In this document: positions 46,955-57,658 of the stretch, piece by piece
Layout: the number at the start of each line of letters is the position of its first letter
Position numbering within the stretch: position 1 is the first letter of the stretch
DNA from: Aeoliella straminimaris
Lineage (GTDB): Bacteria; Planctomycetota; Planctomycetia; Pirellulales; Lacipirellulaceae
Length of the DNA stretch: 64,000 bases
Assembly: GCF_024054565.1 (NCBI RefSeq)
Contig: NZ_JAMXLR010000092.1
Coordinates: 744,001-808,000, forward strand
Direction: 5' to 3'
Program-made: the position numbers and the translations under genes
The notes under the pieces: generated by a model
The model's input: the letters and a program-made list of their open reading frames with translations, nothing else
What the model was told of the DNA's origin: nothing
The model's database searches: none

Positions 46955-47527
46955 TGCTGGTAATGGTTTAGGGTAGCCTAATCCGCCCTCAGTCGGGTGC
47001 CGAGGTTAGTTGACGCGGGTCATCAGGACGGAACGAAGGCCTCGGCAGCAAGGTGGGCGCGAACGCACACCGCGCCATATTGTTACTGGCATCGCCGCGA
47101 ATGGGAATGGGGCACTTGGCTAAAAGCAAACCATTGCAGGGAATGAAATTCGTGGCACGGCCAAAAACTTCCTGACGGGTGGCAATGCCCGTTTTCCCCA
47201 CGATTTCGCGATCGGCAACCACGTCGCGGTATCCCCCGCAATCGCATCGCCGGGATCAATGCATTTTGCTCGCCGAGATTGCGGGAAGTTCGGCCAAAGG
47301 AGTGGCGTTTCACCGAAATCACCTGAACTCCCGGCCGTCGGGATTGTGTCGACCCGTTGACGCCCTCGGGGGGACCCCAAGCAGGCGAAAGAGTCGGCCG
47401 TCACACACACGCTGGCTTTTCGGAAAACTCGCTACAAACCGAGCGAACCTCGACGGCAATTTTTGTGGTCTTGGAGATAGCCCCTAGGCCATTGGGCGGC
47501 CACTGTTTATGATGCAAATTCTCTTGA
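46955..47527. other. Intergenic region between nqrA and tRNA-Phe
   Basis: About 570 bases with no supported gene. Frames on both strands have low-quality composition. Confidence 0.4.
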
Positions 47528-47600
47528 GGACAGGTAGCTCAGTTGGTAGAGCACGGCCCTGAAAAGGCCGGTGTCGCTGGTTCGATCCCAGTCCTGTCCA
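47528..47600 (+). tRNA. tRNA-Phe (GAA)
   Basis: The acceptor stem is GGACAGG with CCTGTCC plus discriminator A. The D-arm holds GCTC-AGTTGGTA-GAGC, the anticodon arm is CGGCC-CTGAAAA-GGCCG with GAA at positions 34-36, and the T-loop is TTCGATC. CCA is not encoded. A T run follows immediately (47602-47609), a likely terminator. Confidence 0.97.
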
Positions 47601-47712
47601 CTTTTTTTTGCGCTTTGCCGAAATGTTGCCGATGGCACTCTCTCGGTATCCAGTCGCGTAGGCAAAGTGCGTCAGGCAAGCTGGTGCCTTGCCGCCATCT
47701 GCTGGGCGTCGC

Positions 47713-50700
47713 TTAGAGCGAAGTTAGCCTGCACCATTCGATGGCGAGCGTCTGGGCGACTTCCTCGTTGCTGTCGGGTTCTGAATGGTGATGCCCCGAT
47801 GATGGCGACAGCGAGTCTCCATCCTCCGAACTCGCCAGCAACAGCAATTCCGGGCCTGGCGGTGATGTGGCTTCGCTGGCCTCTGATGAAGTTGACGAAG
47901 TTTGTTGCTTCGACGAATTGGCTTCCGGCGATTCGTACAGGGCAAATGCGGCGTCGCTTGTAGCCGCGGAAATGGGACTTTCGGCGGAAGGACTGCTCAG
48001 TGCAGTGCTGGGTGCCTCCTGTTGAGCGGGAATACTGGCACCCAGGTGATTGCGCCAGATGGTGTAGTCGGCGAGGTCGATCAGGCCATCTGCGTTGCCA
48101 TCGGCACCAGCACCGGCCGTAAACAGCGATCTGCCAAAGTAGCTGCGCCATACGCCGTAGTCGGCTGTTTCCACGATCCCATTGCCATCGTAGTCGCCTG
48201 GCAGCTCTGGCATCGCGAGCCCCGCCGCTCCAGGCGAGCCGCCAATTAGCGCGCTGGCACGCCAATTTGCCGGGTCGGATGGATCGCCCCAGGGATCGAC
48301 GATTTCGAGTGAAGGCCCATCGCCATCGGCCGCTGACGGCCACGGGGCAGAATCGTCGTAGGTGAAACTCAGGAACGTGGCACCCGATGCGGTCAGTAGG
48401 CTAATGGTCTCGCCACTATTGCTAAGATTGGCGTCGCCAAATCCTTCCGCAGCAATGTTCACGCTAGTGCCATAGTACGACTGAAGCTCTTCTGGCGAGC
48501 GAGCAACGACCAGGTACTCACCCGGTCCAAGCATCAGGTCGTCGGCGAAAATGTAGGGCTCGGATGTGAAGTCGGCAATTTGCACGCCGGAGAGGTCGAT
48601 TGCCACCTCACCAGTGTTCAGCAGTTCGATGAATTCCAGGTCGCTTTCGTCTGGCAGCCCGGCGTCCGCAGGGTGATAGTGCAGCTCAGTGATGGCCAGA
48701 CTCGGAGCCAACGTAGGAGGGCCGGCGAGGAACTCGATGGGGTCTGACCAATGGCTCCAATTGCCGGTGTCGTCTTGCATTCGCACGCGGGCACGGTACG
48801 TTTGGCCGGCAGCGATCGCATCGGCGGGCACCTGCAGTTGGCTGTCGAACGTCGACAACTCGCCCGATTCCCAAGAGCCTTCGATCTCGTAGACGTACGG
48901 TTGGCCTTGATCGAAATTTGCCACCGACGAGTTAAGCACCTCAGCAATCCGCCACTCCATGTTTGCGAAGGTGCCCGCGCCTTGCGGATCGCTAAACGAA
49001 GTCGTCTCAAAAACGAGTTGATCGATGCCGTAGCCTGGGACGCCTGCATAAGTGATGCTGGGCGTGTTCGGTATGTTGGCATCGGACCCCTGAGTTTGCA
49101 GTAGATTGTAACCGTAGCCTCCGGGGCTGGCGAAATCCTGCATGTAGTCGACCAGTCCGTCGAAGGTCTTGCTTTCGAGCAAGCTGGGATTAAAGTTCTC
49201 GTACCAGATGCCCTTCTTTATCTTGCGGGGGTGGTAGTCCCACATCGCCTGGTTCGCCTCGACGATCGTCAAATCGTCGCTACTAAGCGTGAGCACGTTG
49301 GCAAGTTCCTCTACCACTTTCGCGGCATCGCCACTGTCAAGCAGCAAGTCGGTCACCTCACGGAGGCGGTTGTCGTACGCAAGCTTGGCCACCGGATGGT
49401 CTTCCAGCAACGTGCGGATGTTCTCGCGATTGGTGACCGGGTTGCCCCAATGCGGGGCGTCTTCAAACGTGAGGTCGAGATCCCACGGGATGACGTACCA
49501 CTGGCCAGTGACCTGGTTGCGGTAGTAGTTAACGTTTTCGTTGGCACGTATGTCTGAATTGTTCACGACGTGGTTGATGATGTTCCACGCGAAGTAGACG
49601 TCCCAATTGAGGTTTGCTTCCCACCACGCGAGCGTTTCGTAACCGCCGTCGATGCCGGCCAGAAAGGCGGAGAGATCAGAGCGATCTGTAGGCGACTCGG
49701 AACCCTGGTGGCGTTGATTGGTCGCGCCGAAAACACCTCCATGCATGTTGTACATGTTGCCGTCCTCGAGCCCCCGCTCGTCGAGGAAACTGCCGTCGGG
49801 CTGCTCGATGCCGATGTAGAGCCCCCAGAAGTCGCCCCCGTATTGATCGCTGCCGGTTTCCGAAGCACCGTCGATCACTCGGAAGTTGAAGTAGTTGGTG
49901 AGGGGCGCTGGAGCGCCGGCCAAATCGTAGAGCTTGAATGCCGCGGGCTCGTACAGTACGGTTCCTTCGGTGGAGACGTCATTTCGCCACCACGGATTGG
50001 TGCCCGGAAGAATGTTGATCTCGTCCCACAGTTCCTTATAGGGTTGGCCATAGTTGTCGTAGGCCTGGAAGTGATGGCCCTGTAGGAACTCGATCTTCCA
50101 CTTGTTCTTTCCAACCCGGTAGGTAGAGGCCACGCCGCGATTGCGGAATTCGACGTGATCGTACACCTCGCCGTCGTAGATCAGGGTGCCGCGAAAAAGC
50201 ACTTCGTTGTATTGCCCGTTGTACTGACTATTGAAGACGTCGGTGCTGTTGGCGAGCAGGTGATAGGTGGCAATGTCGTCCAGCTTGTCCCCACTATAGG
50301 TGACCGTCGGTTCGACACCCGGGCGGAGCGATGCCTCGTAGTCGGGTACGCCGTCGTACACAAAGTAGGCGAAGTTCGGTTGCGGATCGTCCGCATAAGG
50401 TCCGCGGATCGATGCTCCCAGGGTGTCGGAGGCTGTGATGCGATACCGGACCAGCCGGCGATGCATTTGCAGCGAGCCCGGCAGCGTGACCGAATAGGTG
50501 TCGTCGCCGGCCAACTCGTCGCCGCCGAGCCCATCGTCGGTCATCACCAAGGTGGTCCAGTTAGCGCCGTACGCCGCGTCAGTCAGGCGGACGTAGCTGC
50601 CGGGATCCACCAATTGGTACTCCAGGGTCACGTCCTGCACGCCATCGGGGTCGGTGGCTTTGATCGAGATGACGACGTCCTCTCCGGACTGCGGTTGCAG

Positions 50701-51852
50701 CACGGACTGCTTCAGTTGCCGCATTTGCGGAGCAGAGTTGGTCGACCACACCGAGTTTTGTGCGCCGGGTGACGGTAGAGCAATGGTGCCGTCGGGAACG
50801 GACAATTGAAGATTGAACGACAGGTCGCTGCTCGATATCGTTCCGTTGATGATGTGCACCGCCAGCGTGTTCTCGCCCAACACCAGGTACTGCGATACGC
50901 CCGTCAGTAGCTCGGTTTCCCATTCGGCCTCGTGACTGGTGCCCGATACGCTGTTGTAGTTCTTGTCACCAGCGGTGACATGCAGCCGAGACACCTCGAC
51001 GCCGTTCAGATAAATGATGGCCCCATCATCCACATAGGCCCTCAGCTGCAGTGTGTCGGGAACCTCTCCACTGACTTCAAAGGTCTGGCGAGCGTAGATC
51101 GTCGAGTAGCTGTTCCGCATATCGCCCAGCACGGTGGCGTCGTCCCCGTCGCCGTACCCGATGGTCGTCACCCCGCTTTGCCACGCCACGGAGTCGTTCA
51201 CCTCGACGAAGTCGGTCAGCCGCCAGTCCTCTCCCGCGGTGCCGGGTTCGGAGGGCGGGTTCTCGACAAGTCCCTTGCGGTAACGCCACGAGCTGCCCGA
51301 CGAAATGAGGTCCTGGCCGGCATTCGGGTTGGAGGAGAGGCCCGACGAACGCCAGCTTCCAGCCAGGTCGTTATCAAGGCTCGGGTTGATCAACTCAAGT
51401 GAGCTGCCGTACTCGCCCGTCGTTGGCCAGGGGAAGCCCGGCTTGTAGCTCACCACGTCGACCAAAGTGTTTGTCGCATCGAGCAACTCGATTCTTTCCC
51501 CATCGTTGCTAAGCTTATCTCCGGTTTCCCACTCACCAAACGGGGAGAAACCAAACTTGGCCTGAAAGTCACTGGCGTTTTGGGTCACTACCAGGTAGCC
51601 GCCAGCCGCGATGGATGCACCAATAGGAAAAGTGTAGTCGACCGCCTCGTCGATACGCCAGTTGGATAGATCGACCGCCGATTCGCCCTGGTTCAGCAGT
51701 TCCAGGAACTCGACCTGCTCGGTGTTTACATCGGGGTCGTAATGAATTTCATTGATGACCACCGCCAGGAGGTGCCGTGGCTCGAGCGCCTCGACTCCAT
51801 TTCCTAGTCGCCTTACAGGTGGGTTTCGTCTAGAGTAGTTCTTGCGATGCAT
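47713..51852 (-). CDS. Giant secreted CotH-kinase-like/lamin-tail/dockerin protein
   Basis: Start at the ATG at 51852 (1379 aa); a TTG 33 bases upstream is possible. The N-terminus holds the LEPRHLLA motif (23-30), a known planctomycete/bacterial export-associated signature. A lamin tail domain follows (VVINEIHYDPDVN, to about 150), then a jelly-roll-like segment, a CotH-like kinase region (about 530-880: YDHVEFRNRGVAS, KNKWKIEFL, NYFNFRVIDG, WYVIPWDLDLTFED), a second lamin tail domain (ITELHYHPADA) and two dockerin-like EF hands (GDYDGNGIVETADY; DGNADGLIDLADY). The Ser/Glu-rich C-terminus lacks PEP-CTERM. Spore-coat CotH proteins phosphorylate surface proteins; whether this one does is unknown. 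Confidence 0.88.
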   Translation of the reverse strand: MHRKNYSRRNPPVRRLGNGVEALEPRHLLAVVINEIHYDPDVNTEQVEFLELLNQGESAVDLSNWRIDEAVDYTFPIGASIAAGGYLVVTQNASDFQAKFGFSPFGEWETGDKLSNDGERIELLDATNTLVDVVSYKPGFPWPTTGEYGSSLELINPSLDNDLAGSWRSSGLSSNPNAGQDLISSGSSWRYRKGLVENPPSEPGTAGEDWRLTDFVEVNDSVAWQSGVTTIGYGDGDDATVLGDMRNSYSTIYARQTFEVSGEVPDTLQLRAYVDDGAIIYLNGVEVSRLHVTAGDKNYNSVSGTSHEAEWETELLTGVSQYLVLGENTLAVHIINGTISSSDLSFNLQLSVPDGTIALPSPGAQNSVWSTNSAPQMRQLKQSVLQPQSGEDVVISIKATDPDGVQDVTLEYQLVDPGSYVRLTDAAYGANWTTLVMTDDGLGGDELAGDDTYSVTLPGSLQMHRRLVRYRITASDTLGASIRGPYADDPQPNFAYFVYDGVPDYEASLRPGVEPTVTYSGDKLDDIATYHLLANSTDVFNSQYNGQYNEVLFRGTLIYDGEVYDHVEFRNRGVASTYRVGKNKWKIEFLQGHHFQAYDNYGQPYKELWDEINILPGTNPWWRNDVSTEGTVLYEPAAFKLYDLAGAPAPLTNYFNFRVIDGASETGSDQYGGDFWGLYIGIEQPDGSFLDERGLEDGNMYNMHGGVFGATNQRHQGSESPTDRSDLSAFLAGIDGGYETLAWWEANLNWDVYFAWNIINHVVNNSDIRANENVNYYRNQVTGQWYVIPWDLDLTFEDAPHWGNPVTNRENIRTLLEDHPVAKLAYDNRLREVTDLLLDSGDAAKVVEELANVLTLSSDDLTIVEANQAMWDYHPRKIKKGIWYENFNPSLLESKTFDGLVDYMQDFASPGGYGYNLLQTQGSDANIPNTPSITYAGVPGYGIDQLVFETTSFSDPQGAGTFANMEWRIAEVLNSSVANFDQGQPYVYEIEGSWESGELSTFDSQLQVPADAIAAGQTYRARVRMQDDTGNWSHWSDPIEFLAGPPTLAPSLAITELHYHPADAGLPDESDLEFIELLNTGEVAIDLSGVQIADFTSEPYIFADDLMLGPGEYLVVARSPEELQSYYGTSVNIAAEGFGDANLSNSGETISLLTASGATFLSFTYDDSAPWPSAADGDGPSLEIVDPWGDPSDPANWRASALIGGSPGAAGLAMPELPGDYDGNGIVETADYGVWRSYFGRSLFTAGAGADGNADGLIDLADYTIWRNHLGASIPAQQEAPSTALSSPSAESPISAATSDAAFALYESPEANSSKQQTSSTSSEASEATSPPGPELLLLASSEDGDSLSPSSGHHHSEPDSNEEVAQTLAIEWCRLTSL

Positions 51853-52132
51853 CAACTGTCCAAAATGCGAATTTGAAAGAAACAAGCTGACCTGCTACAG
51901 GTTTTCGCGAGTCTCCAGACCGGAGTGTTGAAGAGGTTACGCCCGCCGCGCCGTTGAGAGACAGCATGTCCGAGTGCTGGCTCGCAGGCGCGCTTCATTG
52001 ATTATGAAGGCGGGAAGCTTCCAATGCAAGAATTCTGCAGAACCACTAGGAGACACGGGAAACCGACTAGGATGTCCTGTAAAACGGTAGGATCATCTCA
52101 GCGGGCTAGTCGTTCAACAAGGGGCGGCACCT

Positions 52133-53080
52133 CTACACTTCCTCGGCCCGCAACACGAACCCCATGGTGTAGCTTTCTCCGGGGGGCAGAACCCGCAATC
52201 CGCTGGCGATCCCTTTCTCTTCCAGGCGAAACGGGTCAGGCACGCAACTGTACGGCTCGATGCACACCGCCTGGCGATCGCCAGGCGTATAGATCACCGC
52301 TTGGGGGAAATGCTCGGTCGCAAACTCCTGCACCACCCGGCGACCACTCGCGGGATCCGCGACTACGGTGGTCACCTCACCTTCGGTAACTGACAAACGG
52401 TAGGGAGTATCGAACTGGAGATCACCAAGTTGCTGGCCGGCCGACAAGGACAGCTCGGCCGGCAGCTCGACGAGTTCGCCCGTTGGCAGCATGTCGTCCA
52501 GTTTCCATTCGCCATCCACCGGAGCCGTCAGCACCGATTCCCCCACCTGCGAGTTCTCGTGCAGCGGCAGCCGGAAGTAGGCATGCGTTCCAAAGCCCCA
52601 CGGCAACGGGTCGTACCCGGTGTTGCGGAAGGTGATGCTGAATCGCAACTCGGGGCCCACCACTTCGTAAGTAGCCTCGACAGCAAAGTCGCTCGGCCAG
52701 CAGTTGAGTATCGATGGATCGTCCACCGATGCTTGGAACGCAGCGGTGACCTTGGCATCACTTTCTTCCACCAATCGCCAGGGACGATCGAAGATGAATC
52801 CGTGCAATGCATGGGGCCGGGAGGGGTCGTGCGGAATGATGTAGGTTCTTCCGTCGTACTTGAACTGTGCGTGTCCGATTCGGCCAGGAAACGGAAACAG
52901 TAGCGGGATGCCGCTTCCACTGGGGCGCTTCTCGCCCGTACTGAAGCCTTCCTCTGCCCACAGCAGGTCGCGCGTTCCGTCGTCGAACTGGACATTCCAC
53001 TCGTAGCAGTTAAATCCGAGGCCGAGTAGCACCTTGGCCGAGTTGCCCGACTGGGCATCGCGAATCTCGATGGTTTGCAT
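52133..53080 (-). CDS. Aldose 1-epimerase family protein
   Basis: A cytoplasmic protein of 315 aa with the galactose-mutarotase fold. The catalytic base and acid residues fit: H93 in HALHGF, H166 in GTHAYFRLP and E275 in CIEPYSC. GIPLLFPFPGRIG with R67 provides substrate contacts. It interconverts sugar anomers; whether galactose, glucose-6-phosphate or another sugar is the substrate cannot be told. It lies 54 bases past the next gene on the same strand. Confidence 0.92.
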   Translation of the reverse strand: MQTIEIRDAQSGNSAKVLLGLGFNCYEWNVQFDDGTRDLLWAEEGFSTGEKRPSGSGIPLLFPFPGRIGHAQFKYDGRTYIIPHDPSRPHALHGFIFDRPWRLVEESDAKVTAAFQASVDDPSILNCWPSDFAVEATYEVVGPELRFSITFRNTGYDPLPWGFGTHAYFRLPLHENSQVGESVLTAPVDGEWKLDDMLPTGELVELPAELSLSAGQQLGDLQFDTPYRLSVTEGEVTTVVADPASGRRVVQEFATEHFPQAVIYTPGDRQAVCIEPYSCVPDPFRLEEKGIASGLRVLPPGESYTMGFVLRAEEV

Positions 53081-53134
53081 AGCTGGAAGGAACCTGAGGT
53101 TGTGGGAGCTGGCGGCCTTGGTTCGAATGGCCTG

Positions 53135-54034
53135 TCACAGTCGTGCTGCGAGCGACATCAGCAGCATAACACTTGCGGCACTGGTTATCATCATGCCCGT
53201 CTTCGCCGGCATTTCCGGGCGGAGTGCCAGCTTGGCGAACAACATCAGCATATGGATCGCTAGTAGCACGCCGATCACCAGCAACGTGGTGGCAACGGCC
53301 GAGCCGCCCGTAATACGCTGCGTCTGGCCCGCAGGCAAGCAGGCGAGCACCACCACGCCACTGAGCAGCTGTAATGCCAGGGCCACAATTCCCACAACGC
53401 CAGCCGAGCGGCGGAGCGGCAAATGCGGAGTGGAACGGGAAACCGATTCGGCCAACATTAGCCCACACGCGGCGGCCAGTATGCTCATTGCCCAGATGTG
53501 CGAAGCTTTGGCGAGCACCAATGGCGTATGGAATAGCGGAACTAGTAGCGAGCGAGAGATGGTCGGCTCGGCCACCAGACCGGGTTGCTCCACCAGCAGA
53601 TTCTGAGAGATCATCAGCAGCGGGAAATGGTAGAGCAGGTTGGTCGCCCCCAGCAGCACAAGCAACCCGTGCCGCCATGGCTTCTGCCGCCAGCGGTTCC
53701 ACAGTACGAGCCACCCGGCGTAGCACGCCACTGAAAACACCCACTCGGCGGCCACCATCCAATAGTCCCGCTGGGGAAACCGGGCCAGCATGGCCAGGTA
53801 GTCCCCCTGCCCTGCCCCGGCCCGCCAGGTTCCCGCCATCAAGCCCACGATGGTCGCCAGCACGAGCGCGGCGATGGACCAAATGGCCAACTGATGCAGC
53901 ACTTCGTCATTGGCCGGTTCACGCGAACTCTTCCGCAGCCGGAGCCCTGCCACCAACAGCGGCCCACCCCCCGCCAACCCCGCCAAGGCGAGGTGCAAAG
54001 CGGCAAAAACAGCGTCAATCACGTGAAAAATCAT
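53135..54034 (-). CDS. Integral membrane protein, unknown
   Basis: Start at the ATG at 54034, with AAGGA close upstream; the longer frame to 54124 adds an implausible N-terminus. The protein is 299 aa with about eight hydrophobic helices (AVFAALHLALAGLAGGGPLLVAG; IWSIAALVLATIVGLMAG; WVFSVACYAGWLVLW; GLLVLLGATNLLYHFPLL). Conserved-looking His residues inside helices (HLAL, YHFP, HTPLVLAKASHIW) hint at haem or metal binding, but I could not match a family. It may form a unit with the epimerase gene. Confidence 0.72.
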   Translation of the reverse strand: MIFHVIDAVFAALHLALAGLAGGGPLLVAGLRLRKSSREPANDEVLHQLAIWSIAALVLATIVGLMAGTWRAGAGQGDYLAMLARFPQRDYWMVAAEWVFSVACYAGWLVLWNRWRQKPWRHGLLVLLGATNLLYHFPLLMISQNLLVEQPGLVAEPTISRSLLVPLFHTPLVLAKASHIWAMSILAAACGLMLAESVSRSTPHLPLRRSAGVVGIVALALQLLSGVVVLACLPAGQTQRITGGSAVATTLLVIGVLLAIHMLMLFAKLALRPEMPAKTGMMITSAASVMLLMSLAARL

Positions 54035-54170
54035 ACTTCCTTGCCCGCCGTACCGCAGAGCTACAACAAGAATCCAAGCCACCCACGTTGACACAGACCC
54101 TATCAAATGTCTAGCATCGTCCACTTGAGCGAACCACCGACTCCGCCACCGGGTCCTAAAGTTCGCACCC

Positions 54171-55505
<1,335 letters not shown>

Positions 55506-55679
55506 CTTGTTACCTCGTAAGGGTTGTTTGTCGTAGGACATTGTCTCACGTTGCACGCAATCGCGCAAGATTGCAGGGCGTGGAAATTAGAAGATGTTGG
55601 AGGGGTATCGATTTGTTGCGTAATGTTGCGGCGACTTTGGTTTATTTCTCAATGTCGCTAGTCGTAGCCATTTGCAGGA

Positions 55680-57128
55680 CTAGGCAGGTTGCCACACCGA
55701 GAAGTCGACCGTTTTGCCGCAACACGAGCAATCGCGACGGATCGACCTACCATCGTGGATAGGAACTTCGCGTAGGACTATTGAGCCACATCGACTGCAA
55801 GCAGGGACGTCGGTTTCGCCAGAGTGCGCCACAGTCTCCCCAGTGTGCGCCAAGGCATTTTCCTTGGCGTACTCTGTAGACTCTGGCGCATTGTTGGCGC
55901 AATCTGTGGCGGGATCGTCGGGCAATCGCCACACCCAGGGACCACCGAATCCATCGGGTTCAGCTATCACACGCAGCTTGCCACGGGCACGGTCGAGGGT
56001 CCGGTTGGCGATGCCATCAGCCTCGGCGGCCTTGCGGACAGCTTTCCCCGGGTGAGGACCCGTGGCCAGGTACTCGGCGAGCCACGCCACCGCCTCGTCG
56101 AGCGCGGACATCTCGCCCGTGGCGTTGCCAGTCTCCCGGGCCAGGGCATCGTCGGCCGACATTTGCACGGGCTCGTCGTCCCAGTGAACCGAAGCAGGCT
56201 CGCCTGCGATGGTAAACGCCAGCCCCGTCGTCGAGGCGGCCAGGTTGCTCTTGCCGGGCAGCAGCAAACGGCGCTGGTCGTCGTCGGGATCGCGGGAAAG
56301 GTGCCACACGCTACGGGCGAGGCCCGTGAAAGCGCGGCTACCAAGCGCCGTGTCGTCGGCCGATTGCGCTGTACCCTTTCGACGATGGGCAACCATCAGC
56401 ACCGCCGCGCCACGCTGTTCGGCCAGTTTCGCGATCGGAGCCAGCACGCTGCGGACTTCATTGTCGCGGTGGGCATCGCATCGACCACCCAAAAAGCTAC
56501 CGATCGGATCGATCACAATCAGGCGGCAGTCGGGCACTTGGCGGAGGGCTTGCTCCAGAATCTCGACGTCCGACAGAGTGAAGATCAGCTCGGTCGTCTT
56601 GCCGTTCTCGACGCGCTGCGATCCCTTCAGTAGGTGGATGTTGTTTACATCCGCCGAGTGAGCGTCCAAACGGGGACGGATCGTATCGTGCGGATCGTCC
56701 TCCGCCGTGATGAAGATCACGGTCCCACGCTCACACGGCTCACCATCTGGCCAGGGAGTGCCGGTCGAGATGCGGCTCGCCAGATCGCAAGTGACGAAGC
56801 TTTTGCCCTCACCCGGCCGGCCAACCAACAAGGTGATCCGACCGCGTGCGATGCGCCCCCGCCACAGCCAGTTGATCGGCCGCGGGTCGACGTCGGCGAA
56901 GCAAACGAGCGACGGCCCATAGCCATCAGCCGGCGACATCGGACTGTCTGGCAACTGGGCCTCGTCGGGCTCACCTTTCAAGTGCCGCAGGATAGCCGGC
57001 TTGTGAGGGCGCAGCTTGGCGAGCCAGTGCCGCTTGTCCTCGTCCGCTTCGATCTCCAGTTCACTGTCGACGACATGGACGACCACGCCATCGGCCTGAG
57101 CCTTGTGTAGCAGCTCTACAGCGTCCAT
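55680..57128 (-). CDS. RecA-fold ATPase (RepA/AAA_25-like) of the element
   Basis: A 482-aa ATPase of the kind that serves as replicative helicase or primase partner in plasmids and islands. Residues 1-52 look like a TubC-type N-terminal domain (DGVVVHVVDSELEIEADEDK, KPAILRHL). Walker A is G103-RPGEGK-S110. Walker B is RLIVIDPIGSFLGG and a VLMVAHRRKG motif follows. A winged-helix-like region comes next (about 330-410), and two CxxC pairs near 450-472 (CSRCG, CSCCG) form a probable zinc ribbon. The ATG lies inside the end of the upstream 130-aa gene, suggesting coupling. Confidence 0.85.
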   Translation of the reverse strand: MDAVELLHKAQADGVVVHVVDSELEIEADEDKRHWLAKLRPHKPAILRHLKGEPDEAQLPDSPMSPADGYGPSLVCFADVDPRPINWLWRGRIARGRITLLVGRPGEGKSFVTCDLASRISTGTPWPDGEPCERGTVIFITAEDDPHDTIRPRLDAHSADVNNIHLLKGSQRVENGKTTELIFTLSDVEILEQALRQVPDCRLIVIDPIGSFLGGRCDAHRDNEVRSVLAPIAKLAEQRGAAVLMVAHRRKGTAQSADDTALGSRAFTGLARSVWHLSRDPDDDQRRLLLPGKSNLAASTTGLAFTIAGEPASVHWDDEPVQMSADDALARETGNATGEMSALDEAVAWLAEYLATGPHPGKAVRKAAEADGIANRTLDRARGKLRVIAEPDGFGGPWVWRLPDDPATDCANNAPESTEYAKENALAHTGETVAHSGETDVPACSRCGSIVLREVPIHDGRSIRRDCSCCGKTVDFSVWQPA

Positions 57129-57508
57129 ACCTTCGCCCTCCGTGGCTTACTGGGTGTGAAACGTTGCTCGACAGCATCGAGTCCCTGCAGGAGGGCCAGA
57201 TCGTGTTGGCGGCGCACCAGATCGCTCGGCCGCACGATTCGCAATTTGTCGGCCGCGCGGCGTTTGATGGGCCAGTGCAGGTCGCGATAGCGTAGCGGGA
57301 GAGTCTGGTCGAGAAACTCCTCGGCCACTACCTCACCCGCAACGGTACCCGTCGTGGGGACCATCACGATCAGGACGTCGATGTTCCGTTCAGCGAAAGC
57401 TTCGAGCCACCCATCGGCGTGGGCGAGGACGAGGACCGCTTGGCGGGGCGGTGGCGCTGGTGGTCCGTTCTGCTGGGACCGGTGGGGATTTTTTGCTATA
57501 CTTTTCAT
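57116..57508 (-). CDS. Hypothetical protein of the element, 130 aa
   Basis: I recognise no family. A Pro/Gln-rich N-terminus (about 8-24) is followed by an alternating alpha/beta part (VLVLAHADGWLEAFAERNIDVLIVMVP) resembling a small Rossmann-like or Toprim-like fold without clear catalytic residues. The stop overlaps the ATPase start by 13 bases. A hairpin and a direct repeat sit just before its ATG, which lacks an obvious ribosome binding site. Confidence 0.6.
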   Translation of the reverse strand: MKSIAKNPHRSQQNGPPAPPPRQAVLVLAHADGWLEAFAERNIDVLIVMVPTTGTVAGEVVAEEFLDQTLPLRYRDLHWPIKRRAADKLRIVRPSDLVRRQHDLALLQGLDAVEQRFTPSKPRRAKVWTL

Positions 57509-57509
57509 T

Positions 57510-57628
57510 GGGAAGTCCGTTTCGGATTCATGAACGCCCGGCCATCACGGTCGGGCGTTCGGCTTTTGGAAAATGTGGAGCGCCCGGGAGTTGAACCCGG
57601 CAAGACAGAATGGGAAGTCCGTCTCGGA
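57510..57628. repeat. Direct repeat GGGAAGTCCGTYTCGGA
   Basis: Copies at 57510-57526 (TTT) and 57612-57628 (TCT) differ at one base and are 102 bases apart. The first abuts the ATG of the 130-aa gene; the second lies in the tRNA-like structure. They bracket a perfect hairpin. Confidence 0.65.
57532..57560. promoter_or_regulatory. Hairpin between tRNA-like structure and 130-aa gene
   Basis: GAACGCCCG at 57532-57540 and CGGGCGTTC at 57552-57560 form a perfect 9-base stem with an 11-base loop. On the plus strand it is followed by GGCTTTTGG, a weak terminator pattern. On the minus strand it is 23 bases upstream of the ATG. Confidence 0.5.
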
Positions 57629-57644
57629 ACCCACGCGCCCCACA
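57574..57644 (-). ncRNA. tRNA-like structure, no D-arm
   Basis: On the minus strand TGTGGGGCGC pairs with GCGCTCCACA (10 pairs, one wobble) as an acceptor-like stem. A perfect T-arm-like hairpin CCGGG-TTCAACT-CCCGG precedes the 3' strand, as in tRNA. Between them, GACGGA/TCTGTC may form a stem with an eight-base loop (CTTCCCAT). Only nine bases remain where a D-arm should be, so this is not a canonical tRNA. It could be an eroded tRNA, an attachment-site remnant or a structured RNA. Confidence 0.4.
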
Positions 57645-57658
57645 AAATGGGCGATGGG

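Noticed and set aside
46989..47222. Small frame upstream of nqrA
   Set aside because: Basic, Pro-rich and without a start signal; more likely promoter-proximal non-coding DNA.
47528..47600. Second island integrated at tRNA-Phe
   Set aside because: No integrase or repeated tRNA 3' end lies on either side; the neighbours are ordinary chromosomal genes.
57574..57644. Full tRNA gene on the minus strand
   Set aside because: No space for a D-arm and an eight-base anticodon-like loop; reported only as tRNA-like.
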